From an uncultured Aquimarina sp. (GTDB taxonomy: Bacteria; Bacteroidota; Bacteroidia; Flavobacteriales; Flavobacteriaceae), in NCBI GenBank assembly GCA_947492105.1, contig CANLMN010000018.1, positions 33,919 through 97,918 on the forward strand: 64,000 nucleotides of DNA. The letters are read 5' to 3'. Made by a program: the position numbers and the translations under genes. Positions 1 to 8,242 of the stretch are shown here, piece after piece. Under the pieces are notes generated by a model. The model was not told the origin of the DNA. It searched no databases and worked only from the letters and a program-made list of their open reading frames with translations. The first letter of the stretch is position 1, and each line of letters begins with the position of its first letter.

Positions 1-748
1 GACCAGCTAATGTTTTTCCTGCTCCAGGGACTCCAGTAACAAAACATATTGTTTTCCTTTTGTTATTTTTCGAATAATCAATTATTCTGTTTAAGCAGTT
101 AGCAGTTTTAGATAAGTTTATTGCTCCAGAATCTGATCTTGATATTTCTTCTACATTATGTCCTTTGTATAGTGCTTGTGCTGCCTCAATAATAGTCGGA
201 GTAGGTTTATATATTGAAGATTCCCAGTTTTCATAATCAATGTAGTTAGAAGAATCTTGAGTGAAATCTTTTAATACATATTTAAGGCTCGCTTTGTTTA
301 TTTTAACAACAGTTTTGTGATTAAGAGTATTCTCTATTTCTATAGGTTGATTCTCTGCATTTGTGGCGACTAAAACAGGAATTAGTTTTGCGTTATGACT
401 TCCTTCGTGAAAGTTTTTTAAATCTAGAGTGTAATCTAAAACCTGAGCCTGTGCGTAATTTTCAAAACCACCATCGCCAACCTTAAATTCAACTACAAAT
501 ATTGAGTCATTTATGATAATTATATTATCTACTCTTTTTCCCATTCTTGGGATAGCGAATTCAAAATAAATCTGACCTTCAAATTCGGATAATTGCTCTT
601 TTAATATTTCAATTTGCTTAACCCAAGCATTTTTCTGTAAATCTTCCAATAGTCTATTAGAGTGATTTAAGCTTAATTGACCTAAAGTAGAATTGTTATC
701 TTCTGCAATAAATTTTGATATTGAATTTTTATAATAGGCTCTATTCAT
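1..748 (-). CDS. DUF2075-type P-loop protein with N-terminal nuclease-like domain (C-terminus outside window)
   Basis: The open frame starts at an ATG at 748 (MNRAYYKNS) and leaves the window before any stop, so only about 249 residues are visible. Around residues 70-95 there is an aspartate followed by a VVEFKVG strand, the D...ExK layout of PD-(D/E)XK nucleases. Near residue 240 the sequence GVPGAGKT is a Walker A motif. This matches the start of DUF2075, the Schlafen group 3-like DNA/RNA helicase domain, which would follow outside the window. Family knowledge suggests a nuclease-helicase acting on nucleic acid, possibly in phage defence; that role is inference. A 12-bp inverted repeat at 783-820 lies just upstream and could be an operator. 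The gene sits at the edge of an accessory region. Confidence 0.75.
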   Translation of the reverse strand, partial: MNRAYYKNSISKFIAEDNNSTLGQLSLNHSNRLLEDLQKNAWVKQIEILKEQLSEFEGQIYFEFAIPRMGKRVDNIIIINDSIFVVEFKVGDGGFENYAQAQVLDYTLDLKNFHEGSHNAKLIPVLVATNAENQPIEIENTLNHKTVVKINKASLKYVLKDFTQDSSNYIDYENWESSIYKPTPTIIEAAQALYKGHNVEEISRSDSGAINLSKTANCLNRIIDYSKNNKRKTICFVTGVPGAGKTLAG

Positions 749-782
749 TAATTAATTCTTTTTTTTGGAAATGAGAGCTAAC

Positions 783-820
783 AAGATAAATATAGTGCGT
801 TAGTGCATTATATTTATCTT
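783..820. repeat. 12-bp perfect inverted repeat upstream of the DUF2075 gene
   Basis: AAGATAAATATA at 783-794 is repeated as its reverse complement at 809-820, with a 14-base spacer. It lies 35 bases before the ATG of the minus-strand gene, so an operator or a 5' UTR hairpin are both possible. No known binding motif was recognised. Confidence 0.4.
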
Positions 821-1017
821 ATATACTTGGCTAAAATATTAAATTTTTTGTGCTTTTGATTTTTTTGTAACTGTATATGTATGGATTTTAGTTGTTTTGT
901 TAGAACTATACCCTAATAGTACTTGTGTTGCTCTATAATTTTATGAAAGTGTAAGTGGACAAAGGTTGCTTTTGTCATGCGTTAATGATCGTTAGAAAAT
1001 TTGTAACACCTAAAATA

Positions 1018-1117
1018 GCATCTCCAAAATCGTTTTCCCCTTATGCAAGTGGCGGATCAATACACGGGAGATAGAGCGTTGGCCCATCCTTTAGATTAGT
1101 GGTACGCCATATACTTA
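1018..1117 (+). mobile_element. IS91-like terminal remnant, copy 1 (inverted relative to 50076-50163)
   Basis: About 90 bases here are the reverse complement, with a few differences, of 50076-50163. Shared blocks include TCTCCAAAATCGTTTTCCCC, the tetramer CAAG (1046-1049) followed by TGGCGGATCA, GGCCAACGCT read on the other strand, and a GGYACGCCATAT block. The second copy lies just beyond the 3' end of an IS91-family transposase remnant. IS91-family elements are known to place their origin end next to CAAG or GTTC. I therefore infer an IS91-type end, but the shared sequence on both sides of CAAG means the exact boundary is uncertain. The rest of 749-1132 holds no gene that I can support. Confidence 0.45.
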
Positions 1118-1132
1118 GCTATTACAGTTATT

Positions 1133-2044
1133 TTATTCAATTCCGAATTTGGCCCATAATTTCGGGTATTTATTTTTTAAATCATCTTCTTCCCATTCTT
1201 CACCAGTAATTTCAAAATTTTCTTGAATTCCTTGAGGCATATCATTTCCGGTCTTTTTTTCATAAACATTTGTTGCAATATAACTCAAACCTTCCCAGTC
1301 TCCATCATTTGTTTCCTTGAGTTCGGAAAGTGTTTCAATATTTTGAACTGCACTTTCAAATACTGGTTTTCCTTGTCCAATTAACCAACCTCTAAAATCA
1401 GAAAAACAGTCATCAGAACAACCTCCATTAATTATATATGCAGCAGCCCAAAAATTCCAATTATAAATTTCTCCTCTTAAGGTTCTTAAACTTATTGTCA
1501 AATTCCAAAACTTCGTTTGCCGTCAGCTTCAACAATTCCTTTTCAAGCCGAGATTGTTGTTTTTCATAATTCCCTGAACTTTCAGATTTGGTAATCTCCA
1601 TAATTTTCCAAAATTTTTCTGATTCCATTATTTCTTTAGAATCTGGAAGTGGTGCTGTGATTTCTATATTTTGAAATCTAAAAAACTCTTTAAAACTTTC
1701 GGCAAAACCAAAATGATATATTGCCATTGAATAGACAAAAACTCCAACGAATAATGGGACTTTATTTATTAAAGGTGTTTCTAAAGTACCTAAAGCAGCC
1801 AATGCCCCTAAAAGTGCTAAAGAAAATAGAAGTAACAAAACGATTTTCGCCCAATTCTTTCTTTTATAAACCATTATTAAAAGTCCTATTGTCAATGAAA
1901 ATCTTATTATTTGTTGGATAAGTTTTTTTGACTCAATTTCTGGTCTTACAGAATGATAAAAATAAAGAGTATGAATTGAAACTAATAAAATACTTATTGA
2001 AATGAGTAGTGTTCTTTTTTTTCAATTTTAGTTAATTCGTTCAT
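1133..2044 (-). pseudogene. Membrane-anchored DUF4240 protein, broken by two frameshifts
   Basis: Three reading frames join into one gene. It starts at an ATG at 2044 (MNELTKIEK). A run of eight A (about 2012-2019) shifts the frame; nine A would restore it into KRTLLISISILLVSIHTLYF, the first membrane helix. Further hydrophobic segments follow, including one at KIVLLLLFSLALLGALAAL. The DUF4240 domain then begins (ESEKFWKIMEI, LTANEVLEFDN). Near 1478 an extra A breaks the frame again; removing it joins NLRGEIYNWNFWAAAYIINGGCSDD, the conserved DUF4240 core, which runs to the stop at 1133. DUF4240 has no established function. Both lesions sit in or beside A-rich tracts, so sequencing error, decay or slippage are all possible. 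The gene is preceded by a cassette-like core sequence at about 2056-2100. Confidence 0.7.
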
Positions 2045-2055
2045 TTTTTGATTTA

Positions 2056-2110
2056 ATTATGGCTAACGGGGCTTCAGCTATGGTTTGTACGGCAACTACT
2101 AAATACTTAG
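2056..2110 (-). repeat. Cassette-boundary-like sequence before the DUF4240 gene
   Basis: On the minus strand, a CCCCGTTAGCC core lies about 20 bases before the ATG of the DUF4240 gene. It is preceded by an imperfectly palindromic stretch (GCCGTACAAACCATAGCTG). The layout resembles the ACGTT cores before the genes at 48198 and 49015. Integron core sites read GTTRRRY; this one matches loosely. The assignment is inference. Confidence 0.3.
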
Positions 2111-2201
2111 CCGATTTTTTTGTTTTATTTTAATTTTTCTTTTTTAATGCCAAATCAAAAAGATTTGGCGCACCTTATAAAAATACATTAAACTTTGGGT
2201 T

Positions 2202-2364
2202 ATACCATTTGTTGTTTGAATTGACCAGAAAGAAAAATTAAGCTTTTTTTGTTTCAGCTGCAGCAGCAACATCAAGCATAATCGTAGTTATGGTTTGTTT
2301 TTATGCTGAAAATGAGGTGAGAAAAGAAAGTTTTATCCCAGTACATTCAAGGGATACATGGTAT
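2202..2364 (+). repeat. Palindromic MITE-like repeat, family A (full length, 163 bp)
   Basis: It begins ATACCATTTGT and ends ACATGGTAT, with arms containing TTGAATTgACC and GTACATTCAA. The inner part repeats GTTTCAGCTGCAGC against TGCTGAAAATGAGG. Copies of exactly the same length occur at 20247-20409 and, inverted, at 38963-39125. No coding capacity is present. The length, the terminal inverted repeats and the TA-rich ends fit a miniature inverted-repeat element. The rest of 2365-2565 shows nothing recognisable. Confidence 0.75.
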
Positions 2365-2565
2365 TATAAAAACGTGTGCTATTCAGATATGTGTATTTGG
2401 ATGATATAGCATGATTTACTGTTTTGTTTCAAATCAAAAATTTAAAAAACGCCTTAAAACCCAACAAAATCAATGCGTATGGGATGTTTTTCAAAAATTA
2501 ATGCATCACTGGTAATCTCTCATAGAGATTTTTAGTATGTAGTTCGAAAGCTAGCTGTTGGCTCT

Positions 2566-3096
2566 TTATACTCTCGGATTCCAACCAAGGGCAATAGCTA
2601 CCTGTTTGTTTTCTTTGTGAATGGAGCGTATCATATAAGGTCTCTCATGACCTACATTTTTTAATGAGGTAGCAATATCTTGCCCATCAATACGTACAGA
2701 ACCTACAAAGTTTTTTACGGGTTGGTGTCCTAAACCATATCTCGCATCGATTACCAATAGGAGCATCAGCATTTTTTCTGGATCTGGACTCGAGCAATAG
2801 ATTCCCCATTCGTCCCAGAGATATACGTTGTTTTTTGTGTTTTTTATAGGTTCGATACGTGTCGCATCGCCTAATATCGCCCTTAGTGCAGTATAGTTGG
2901 TAGGGAAACTAATTAGTGATTCATTAATGCGCAGCTCTTTTGGAGTGCATTGAATACGAATCGTGTCCGTTTGTACTTTTCTCTTGTTTGGATTTCTAAA
3001 ATCAAATATTCCCATAGCGCCAAGATATTTATTTTTTTTAGGATAGGGGGTGTTTTGGAATTGTTCATTCCTATAATTTAATTTTGGAATGATCAT
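2566..3096 (-). CDS. DUF7738-like protein of unknown function
   Basis: The frame gives 176 residues. An internal start at MGIFDFRNPNKRK (residue 28, near 3015) is an equally plausible beginning, since many small Bacteroidetes proteins open this way and no ribosome site decides. The middle reads LRINESLISFPTNYTALRAILGDATRIE, then NNVYLWDEWGIYC, a pattern I associate with the DUF7738 family. There is no signal peptide, membrane helix or catalytic motif. It stands alone between repeat-bearing intergenic regions. Function is unknown. Confidence 0.6.
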   Translation of the reverse strand: MIIPKLNYRNEQFQNTPYPKKNKYLGAMGIFDFRNPNKRKVQTDTIRIQCTPKELRINESLISFPTNYTALRAILGDATRIEPIKNTKNNVYLWDEWGIYCSSPDPEKMLMLLLVIDARYGLGHQPVKNFVGSVRIDGQDIATSLKNVGHERPYMIRSIHKENKQVAIALGWNPRV

Positions 3097-3138
3097 ATGC
3101 AGTACTCATAGAATAATACTAGTTAAAATATAATTGTA

Positions 3139-3199
3139 GGCTAAAAAATAGTAGAAAAAGAACCGAATTATTAGCCTTTATTTATTTTTTAAATGGTAT
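3139..3199. repeat. Repeat family C, half copy
   Basis: GGCTAA at 3139 pairs with TTAGCC at 3171-3176, around a block containing GTAGAAAAAGAACCG, and the unit ends in AAATGGTAT, the same terminus as family A. Related sequence is found near 19975-20090, 38856-38945, 41820-41908 and 62650-62810. Confidence 0.6.
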
Positions 3200-3265
3200 A
3201 AAATACATGAAAGGGTGCTTTTTGAGCAAGATCAATAACTTTTAAAACGGGAAAGAATTAGGAGG

Positions 3266-3295
3266 TTGCATTATTTCAAAAAATGGCTATATTTG
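3266..3295 (+). promoter_or_regulatory. Strong Bacteroidetes-type promoter with no obvious gene
   Basis: TTG (3266-3268), a 19-base spacer and TATATTTG (3288-3295) match the Bacteroidetes sigma-A consensus exactly. Transcription would start near 3301. The next plus-strand gene starts only at 3652, so this drives either a 350-base leader for that gene or a non-coding RNA. Confidence 0.6.
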
Positions 3296-3651
3296 TAGTC
3301 AAGGTTTTGAAATAGTATTTTGCTGTTGTACAAAATTATTTGGTTCCCAGAGAGCTTGAAGATTTTTTGACGTAGTAATTGATGATCAAAATCGTAGTAT
3401 GCGTAATTTATAGCGATAACCCCGAGACCTATAAATTTTACTGCGTAATACCTTGAAATATCCATTGAACTTTGAATTCATTTTTTAAAAAAAATAAGAT
3501 TATTATCTTAGGTTTCAGTAAAGAAATATGCGTAGTGCTGTTACGGTATATTCTTGTTTTGAAATGAAGAGCTCATAAAACTGTTTTATTAAGATTTATT
3601 CAAAATTGAATTGATATGAATGTAATCATTTAACTTATAAACTCTTATTTA

Positions 3652-4353
3652 ATGCAAGAAATTCAACAAGTAGTACCTGTAAGTGCACTTACAGAAGACA
3701 AAAAAGTGGCTTTTTATAAAAAAACATACACACATCTAGCAATGGCTGTATTGTTATTTGTAATAGTCGAGATGATCTTTTTTAAGATTGAGCCGATCGT
3801 AAATTTTGCGTTTTCTATGACACAAGGATGGCGTTGGTTGATTATGTTGGGTGGTTTTATGTTTGTTACAAATTATGCGGAGCGTATGGCACTAAAAAAC
3901 CATAATATTAATCAACAATATGCAGGATTGTTACTATATGTGGTAGCCGAAGCTTTTATTTTTATTCCATTGATCGGAATAGCTATGGCTATAGCAGAGG
4001 GCGGAGGAGTTAATATTTTGAATCAAGCAGCCATACTTACACTGTCATTATTTTCTGGTTTATCTGCAGTAGCTTTATTGACCAAAAAAGATTTTTCTTT
4101 TTTGAAGTCAATTCTTACCATTGGTTTCTTTATTGCACTAGGACTTGTTATTGCGGGGGCATTATTCGGATTTAATCTTGGGTTATGGTTTAGTGTGGGG
4201 ATGGTTGTTTTGGCATCTGGATCTATATTGTATCAAACATCAAATATGGTACATAAATATAGCGAAGATCAATATGTAGGAGCTTCTTTGGGGCTATTTG
4301 CATCATTGATGTTGTTGTTTTGGTATATTTTGAGTATACTATCAAATGATTAG
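3652..4353 (+). CDS. Bax inhibitor-1/YccA family membrane protein
   Basis: The 233-residue protein has a short N-terminal tail, then about seven hydrophobic helices, e.g. LAMAVLLFVIVEMIFF, WLIMLGGFMFVTNYAERMA and LGLFASLMLLFWYILSIL. Family signatures include GLLLYVVAEAFIFIPL and a C-terminal Y(S)EDQYVGASLGLFA stretch. Members of this family are inner-membrane proteins related to TMBIM calcium-leak channels; in E. coli YccA interacts with FtsH. The length matches the family. It is monocistronic and is followed by a strong terminator at 4397. The possible orphan promoter at 3266 is its nearest upstream promoter match. Confidence 0.9.
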   Translation: MQEIQQVVPVSALTEDKKVAFYKKTYTHLAMAVLLFVIVEMIFFKIEPIVNFAFSMTQGWRWLIMLGGFMFVTNYAERMALKNHNINQQYAGLLLYVVAEAFIFIPLIGIAMAIAEGGGVNILNQAAILTLSLFSGLSAVALLTKKDFSFLKSILTIGFFIALGLVIAGALFGFNLGLWFSVGMVVLASGSILYQTSNMVHKYSEDQYVGASLGLFASLMLLFWYILSILSND

Positions 4354-4396
4354 TTGTAAGCTTGATGAAGTAGTATAAAGAATATTTTGTACCATT

Positions 4397-4442
4397 AAAA
4401 AACCCGTCTTGAGGACATGAAGTTCTCAAGACGGGTTTTTTT
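4397..4442. terminator. Rho-independent terminator after the Bax inhibitor-1 gene
   Basis: A 13-bp stem (AACCCGTCTTGAG at 4401-4413 with its complement at 4425-4437) is flanked by A and T runs. It can act on both strands: after the YccA-like gene and, on the other strand, after rpe. Confidence 0.9.
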
Positions 4443-4483
4443 AGTACAGCTGTTATACTCCGTGATCCATATAATAATTCAAT

Positions 4484-4620
4484 TTAGGTATATAAATTCG
4501 TATTCATGACACTGTTGTTTTTTAGGTAAAAATACCCTGATAATATGATGTAGTTATAGTTGCGAAATATTAGGAACAAGGTGTTAAAATAGAAAACAAG
4601 TCGATACGCGATTTTGTATA
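4484..4620. repeat. Degenerate repeat family B copy
   Basis: It contains AAATTCGTATTCATGACACTG, shortened forms of the block seen at 21911, 38690, 20221 and 13850, followed by AACAAGTCGATACGCGA. It lies between rpe and its convergent neighbour and contains no gene. Confidence 0.5.
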
Positions 4621-4632
4621 TCTAACTTGGTC

Positions 4633-5295
4633 TTATCCATTCGCAATAGCTTTCAAATCTTTTATCGTCGCAATAGGGTCTTGAGATCCGAATACGTAGC
4701 TACCTGCAACAAGTATATCTGCACCAGCATCAATTAATTGTTTTGCATTTTTGTTGGTAACACCTCCGTCAATTTCAATACGTGTTTGAGCACCTTTTTT
4801 ATGGATTAATTCTTTGAGAGCAGCAATTTTTGTATAGGTGTTTTCTATAAAAGACTGCCCTCCAAATCCAGGGTTGACACTCATAATACAGACCACATCA
4901 ATATCATTGATAGAATCTTCTAGTACGTTAATATTGGTGTGAGGATTCAATGCCACGCCAGCTTGCATGCCTTCTGCTTTGATAGCCTGTAATGTTCGGT
5001 GCAAATGAGTGCATGCTTCATAATGTACCGTAAGGATATCGCTACCTAGATTAGCAAAAGTTTCGATATAACGATCCGGATCTATGATCATCAAGTGCAC
5101 ATCAATTTTTTTATCCGCATGTTTGGATATATCACGCAGTACGGGCATACCAAAAGAAATGTTTGGTACAAATACACCATCCATAATATCGATATGAAAC
5201 CAATCAGCATCACTGGAATTAATCATTTCTATATCTCGTTGTAAATTAGCAAAATCAGCAGCTAGCACAGATGGGGCAATTAATTTTGAAGTCAT
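4633..5295 (-). CDS. rpe: Ribulose-phosphate 3-epimerase
   Basis: Interconverts ribulose 5-phosphate and xylulose 5-phosphate in the pentose phosphate pathway. The TIM-barrel signatures are all visible: IAPSVLAADFANL with the catalytic Ser, WFHIDIMDGVFVPNISFG (metal His and Asp), DVHLMI, HYEA, VCIMSVNPGFGGQSF, and IEIDGGV...AGADILVAGSYVFG for phosphate binding. I start at the ATG at 5295 (MTSKLIAPS, 220 aa). The longer frame to 5349 would place its first codons inside the promoter match at 5312-5343. Confidence 0.95.
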   Translation of the reverse strand: MTSKLIAPSVLAADFANLQRDIEMINSSDADWFHIDIMDGVFVPNISFGMPVLRDISKHADKKIDVHLMIIDPDRYIETFANLGSDILTVHYEACTHLHRTLQAIKAEGMQAGVALNPHTNINVLEDSINDIDVVCIMSVNPGFGGQSFIENTYTKIAALKELIHKKGAQTRIEIDGGVTNKNAKQLIDAGADILVAGSYVFGSQDPIATIKDLKAIANG

Positions 5296-5311
5296 GAGTA
5301 TAAATTTGTTG

Positions 5312-5343
5312 CAAAAATAGTTTGTTTTGAGAGAATATGTCAA
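5312..5343 (-). promoter_or_regulatory. rpe promoter
   Basis: On the minus strand TTG (5343-5341), a 21-base spacer and TATTTTTG (5319-5312) give a Bacteroidetes promoter about 17 bases before the chosen rpe start. Confidence 0.55.
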
Positions 5344-5556
5344 CCGCAATCAGAATATTTTGGAACTGCGTTAGTGACAAATAGTGCTTTATGTTCTAAA
5401 GGTGAACAACATGGCAGAACTATGTCAAAATTATTTTTTTATTAACATATTATTATTATTTATTAAAGACGTGAGGAATATGAGATTATTTAACTTAGAT
5501 TGGTACTAAAATAAATGTTTTTTAGTTATCCACTATAAAAATAATCGTACCCAAAA

Positions 5557-6417
5557 ATGCAGTTCGAAAATATAAGTAAGGATTTATTAGCTATTATAAA
5601 TAGTTCCGTCAAGCCTGAGAATAAAGCGTGGTTCGATAAGAAATCAGCAAAAATTGTCGCAGAAAATTCTAAAAGAGATCTCTATTTGACCTATAGTATG
5701 ATTGCTGTAAAAATACCACCGAATCCATTGAGTTTTGATCAAGTTTCGGATAGTCCTCTAACCAAATATCTAACGCTGCATGAAACAAATACGCAACAAC
5801 TGGTTCGTGTTTACTTATTTGTGCAAGTTCTAGAAGCGGATAACGATTTTTTTAGTCCACTTGTTGCGAATATAGTGCAAGTGGCCGATACGAGCGAATT
5901 AGTAACTTTTTTGAAATATTTGATTCTATTGCCCAATGCTGGATATTACCAAAATACAGCAGTAGATACCCTTCGAACAAATATAGAAACGGTATTTGAT
6001 GCAATTACGCTAAAAAATCCTTATCCTTCGTTGTACTTCAATACACAACAATGGAATCAAATGTATTTGAAAGCGGCATTTCTGCAGCGTGATCTTAGAC
6101 AAATTGTCAATGTAGAAAAAATGGGAAATAAGGAACTTGCCAAAATCATATCGGATTATGCGCATGAAAGATGGAAAGCTTCTCGGACAATTGACCCTAA
6201 TTTTTGGAGACCTGTATCAAAATTTATTGATGAGGTATTATTAAAAGATATGGAGCGCTTATTCAAGAGTGCTAATAATGCCGAAAATTACGCGGCGGCA
6301 CTTTGTTGTTACGAATCAAACAACCCAAAGGCGAAACAATTATTAGAAGAGGACTATCCCGAATTAGTGAAAAAAATTGAAAATAATTATATAAAATGGG
6401 AAACCATTACAAATTAA
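5557..6417 (+). CDS. eboA: EboA-domain protein, first gene of the ebo cluster
   Basis: The 286-residue soluble protein has the EboA layout: an all-helical N-terminal domain (SVKPENKAWFDKK, SFDQVSDSPLTKYLTLHET) and a C-terminal helical repeat with ALCCYESNNPKAKQLLEEDYPEL. No catalytic motif is evident. Identification rests on both the sequence and the gene order that follows (TatD-like, UbiA-like, dehydroquinate-synthase-like, TIM-barrel, phosphodiesterase). Ebo proteins are linked to transport of a secondary metabolite to the periplasm (scytonemin precursors in cyanobacteria). The role in Bacteroidetes is not established. eboB follows after two bases. Confidence 0.85.
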   Translation: MQFENISKDLLAIINSSVKPENKAWFDKKSAKIVAENSKRDLYLTYSMIAVKIPPNPLSFDQVSDSPLTKYLTLHETNTQQLVRVYLFVQVLEADNDFFSPLVANIVQVADTSELVTFLKYLILLPNAGYYQNTAVDTLRTNIETVFDAITLKNPYPSLYFNTQQWNQMYLKAAFLQRDLRQIVNVEKMGNKELAKIISDYAHERWKASRTIDPNFWRPVSKFIDEVLLKDMERLFKSANNAENYAAALCCYESNNPKAKQLLEEDYPELVKKIENNYIKWETITN

Positions 6418-6419
6418 AT

Positions 6420-7328
6420 ATGGAAGAAAAAATGATGTTTATTGATCCGCATATACACATGACCTCAAGAACAACGGATGATTATGAGGCAATGGCAGAA
6501 GCAGGTGTTGTAGCTATAATAGAACCATCTTTCTGGTTGGGACAACCTCGAACTCAGGTTGGATCTTTTCAAGATTACTTTAGTAGTTTAGTAGGGTGGG
6601 AGCCCTTCCGAGCAAGTCAATTTGGTATTAAGCATTATTGTACTATCGGATTAAACTCTAAAGAAGCAAACAATGAAGCTTTGGCCGAACAGGTTATAGA
6701 GTTGTTGCCTTTATATTTGCACAAAGAAAATGTTGTAGCCATCGGAGAAATTGGATATGATGACCAAACACCAGCCGAGGATAAGTATTTCAGGATGCAG
6801 TTAGAAATGGCCAAAGAACTCAATATGACAGTTCAGGTGCATACACCGCATAGAGATAAGAAATCTGGAACCATAAAAAGTATGGAAGTTTGTTTGGAAC
6901 ATGGATTGGATCCTTCTATGGTAATTATTGATCACAATAACGAAGAAACAGTCAAAGAGGTGTTGGACAGAGGGTTTTTGGCTGCATTTACAATTTATCC
7001 CAAAACAAAAATGGGCAATGAACGTATGGTAGAGGTTGTCAAAAAGTTCGGAAGTACAAATATTATTGTAGATAGTTCTGCAGATTGGGGAGTAAGTGAC
7101 CCCTTGGCTGTTCCCAAAACAGCGTCTTTGATGCTAAAAAGGGGAGTTGATATCCAAGATGTGACAAAAACTTGTTATCAAAATGCCTTGGATGCTTTTG
7201 GAAGAAATGGTAGGATGAAAGAGTCTGATTGGTTAAATGCAAAAGGTATTGATCAAAGAAATCTATTCAGTGATAACAGTGTCTTAAGAGGTCAAGAGCC
7301 TAAGATAGAGACGGATAAAATTGTTTAG
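6420..7328 (+). CDS. eboB: EboB, TatD-like metal-dependent hydrolase
   Basis: I start at the ATG at 6420 (MEEKMMFIDPHIH), two bases after the eboA stop. An upstream in-frame ATG at 6396 would overlap eboA by 22 bases. Metal ligands of the amidohydrolase/TatD barrel are visible: DPHIH near residue 8, GEIGYDD (Glu), VQVHTPHRD (His), IIDHNNEE (His) and VDSSADWG (Asp). It differs from ordinary TatD nucleases in its long C-terminal tail and in the substrate loop SFWLGQPRTQVG, as expected for EboB. The substrate is unknown. It ends exactly where eboC begins. Confidence 0.85.
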   Translation: MEEKMMFIDPHIHMTSRTTDDYEAMAEAGVVAIIEPSFWLGQPRTQVGSFQDYFSSLVGWEPFRASQFGIKHYCTIGLNSKEANNEALAEQVIELLPLYLHKENVVAIGEIGYDDQTPAEDKYFRMQLEMAKELNMTVQVHTPHRDKKSGTIKSMEVCLEHGLDPSMVIIDHNNEETVKEVLDRGFLAAFTIYPKTKMGNERMVEVVKKFGSTNIIVDSSADWGVSDPLAVPKTASLMLKRGVDIQDVTKTCYQNALDAFGRNGRMKESDWLNAKGIDQRNLFSDNSVLRGQEPKIETDKIV

Positions 7329-8231
7329 ATGAATAAGGCTATCTTTATGGGGTACCTGAGGCTGATGCGTCCGGCTAATTTGCCAACCGCAGTCGCAGAT
7401 ATTCTTGCAGGTGCAGCTATTTCTAGTGGATATTTTTTTTTAGATCAACAGATATTTTGGAGTTCTGGTTTTGGAATTCATCTTGTTTTTTTGGTGCTCT
7501 CAACGGTGTTTTTGTACGCAGGCGGGGTGGTAATGAATGATGTTTTTGATTATGAAATTGATATGATAGAACGTCCAGAAAGGGCACTGCCTAGTGGATT
7601 GATACCTGTACGGTCAGCGGCTATTTTTGGTACACTATTACTGCTTATAGGAATTGTTTTTGCCTATTTGGTAGGGACGACTTCTGGAATGCTAGCCGTG
7701 TTATTGGTTGCTGCTATAATTGCATATGACAGCTTTTCCAAAAATCATGAATTTATAGGACCGCTCAATATGGGGGTCTGCAGAGGATTAAACCTCTTGT
7801 TGGGGATGTCATTTTTATTAGGACTTCAGCTATGGTGGTATGCCTTTATCCCTGTTATTTATATTTTTGCTATAACGCTTATTAGTAGAGGAGAGGTACA
7901 CGGTAATAACAAGAAGCATATCGTCTATGCAGGTGTTTTGTATGGAGTAGTGATTAGTGCCGTTCTTGTATTTGCGCAAATATATGGAACTACGCTCTGG
8001 AATATTCCTTTCTTACTGCTGTTTGCAATAGCTATATATTATCCTTTGATCAATGCCTACAAACTTAATTCTCCCAAAAATATCAAAAAAGCAGTGATTT
8101 CTGGAGTCTTATCACTTATACTATTGGACGCTGCTATTGCTGTAGGTTTTACCAATGTATGGTATGGTTTGTCGATGCTTTTGTTATTAGCATTGTCATT
8201 CATTTTTTCTAAATTATTTGCAGTAACATAA
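7329..8231 (+). CDS. eboC: EboC, UbiA-family prenyltransferase
   Basis: A polytopic membrane protein of 300 residues with about eight hydrophobic helices. The first prenyl-diphosphate motif NDVFDYEID (near residue 74) is intact, followed by RPERALPSG. The second conserved region is DSFSKNHEFIGPLNMGVCRGLNLLLG. Family knowledge: transfer of an isoprenoid chain to an aromatic or polar acceptor. In the ebo context the acceptor is unknown. The start codon follows the eboB stop without a gap, indicating translational coupling. Confidence 0.88.
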   Translation: MNKAIFMGYLRLMRPANLPTAVADILAGAAISSGYFFLDQQIFWSSGFGIHLVFLVLSTVFLYAGGVVMNDVFDYEIDMIERPERALPSGLIPVRSAAIFGTLLLLIGIVFAYLVGTTSGMLAVLLVAAIIAYDSFSKNHEFIGPLNMGVCRGLNLLLGMSFLLGLQLWWYAFIPVIYIFAITLISRGEVHGNNKKHIVYAGVLYGVVISAVLVFAQIYGTTLWNIPFLLLFAIAIYYPLINAYKLNSPKNIKKAVISGVLSLILLDAAIAVGFTNVWYGLSMLLLLALSFIFSKLFAVT

Positions 8232-8242
8232 ATTATTATTTA

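Noticed and set aside
3271-3465. Minus-strand 64-residue open frame
   Set aside because: It overlaps a strong plus-strand promoter and has no domain, signal peptide or conserved look; probably chance.
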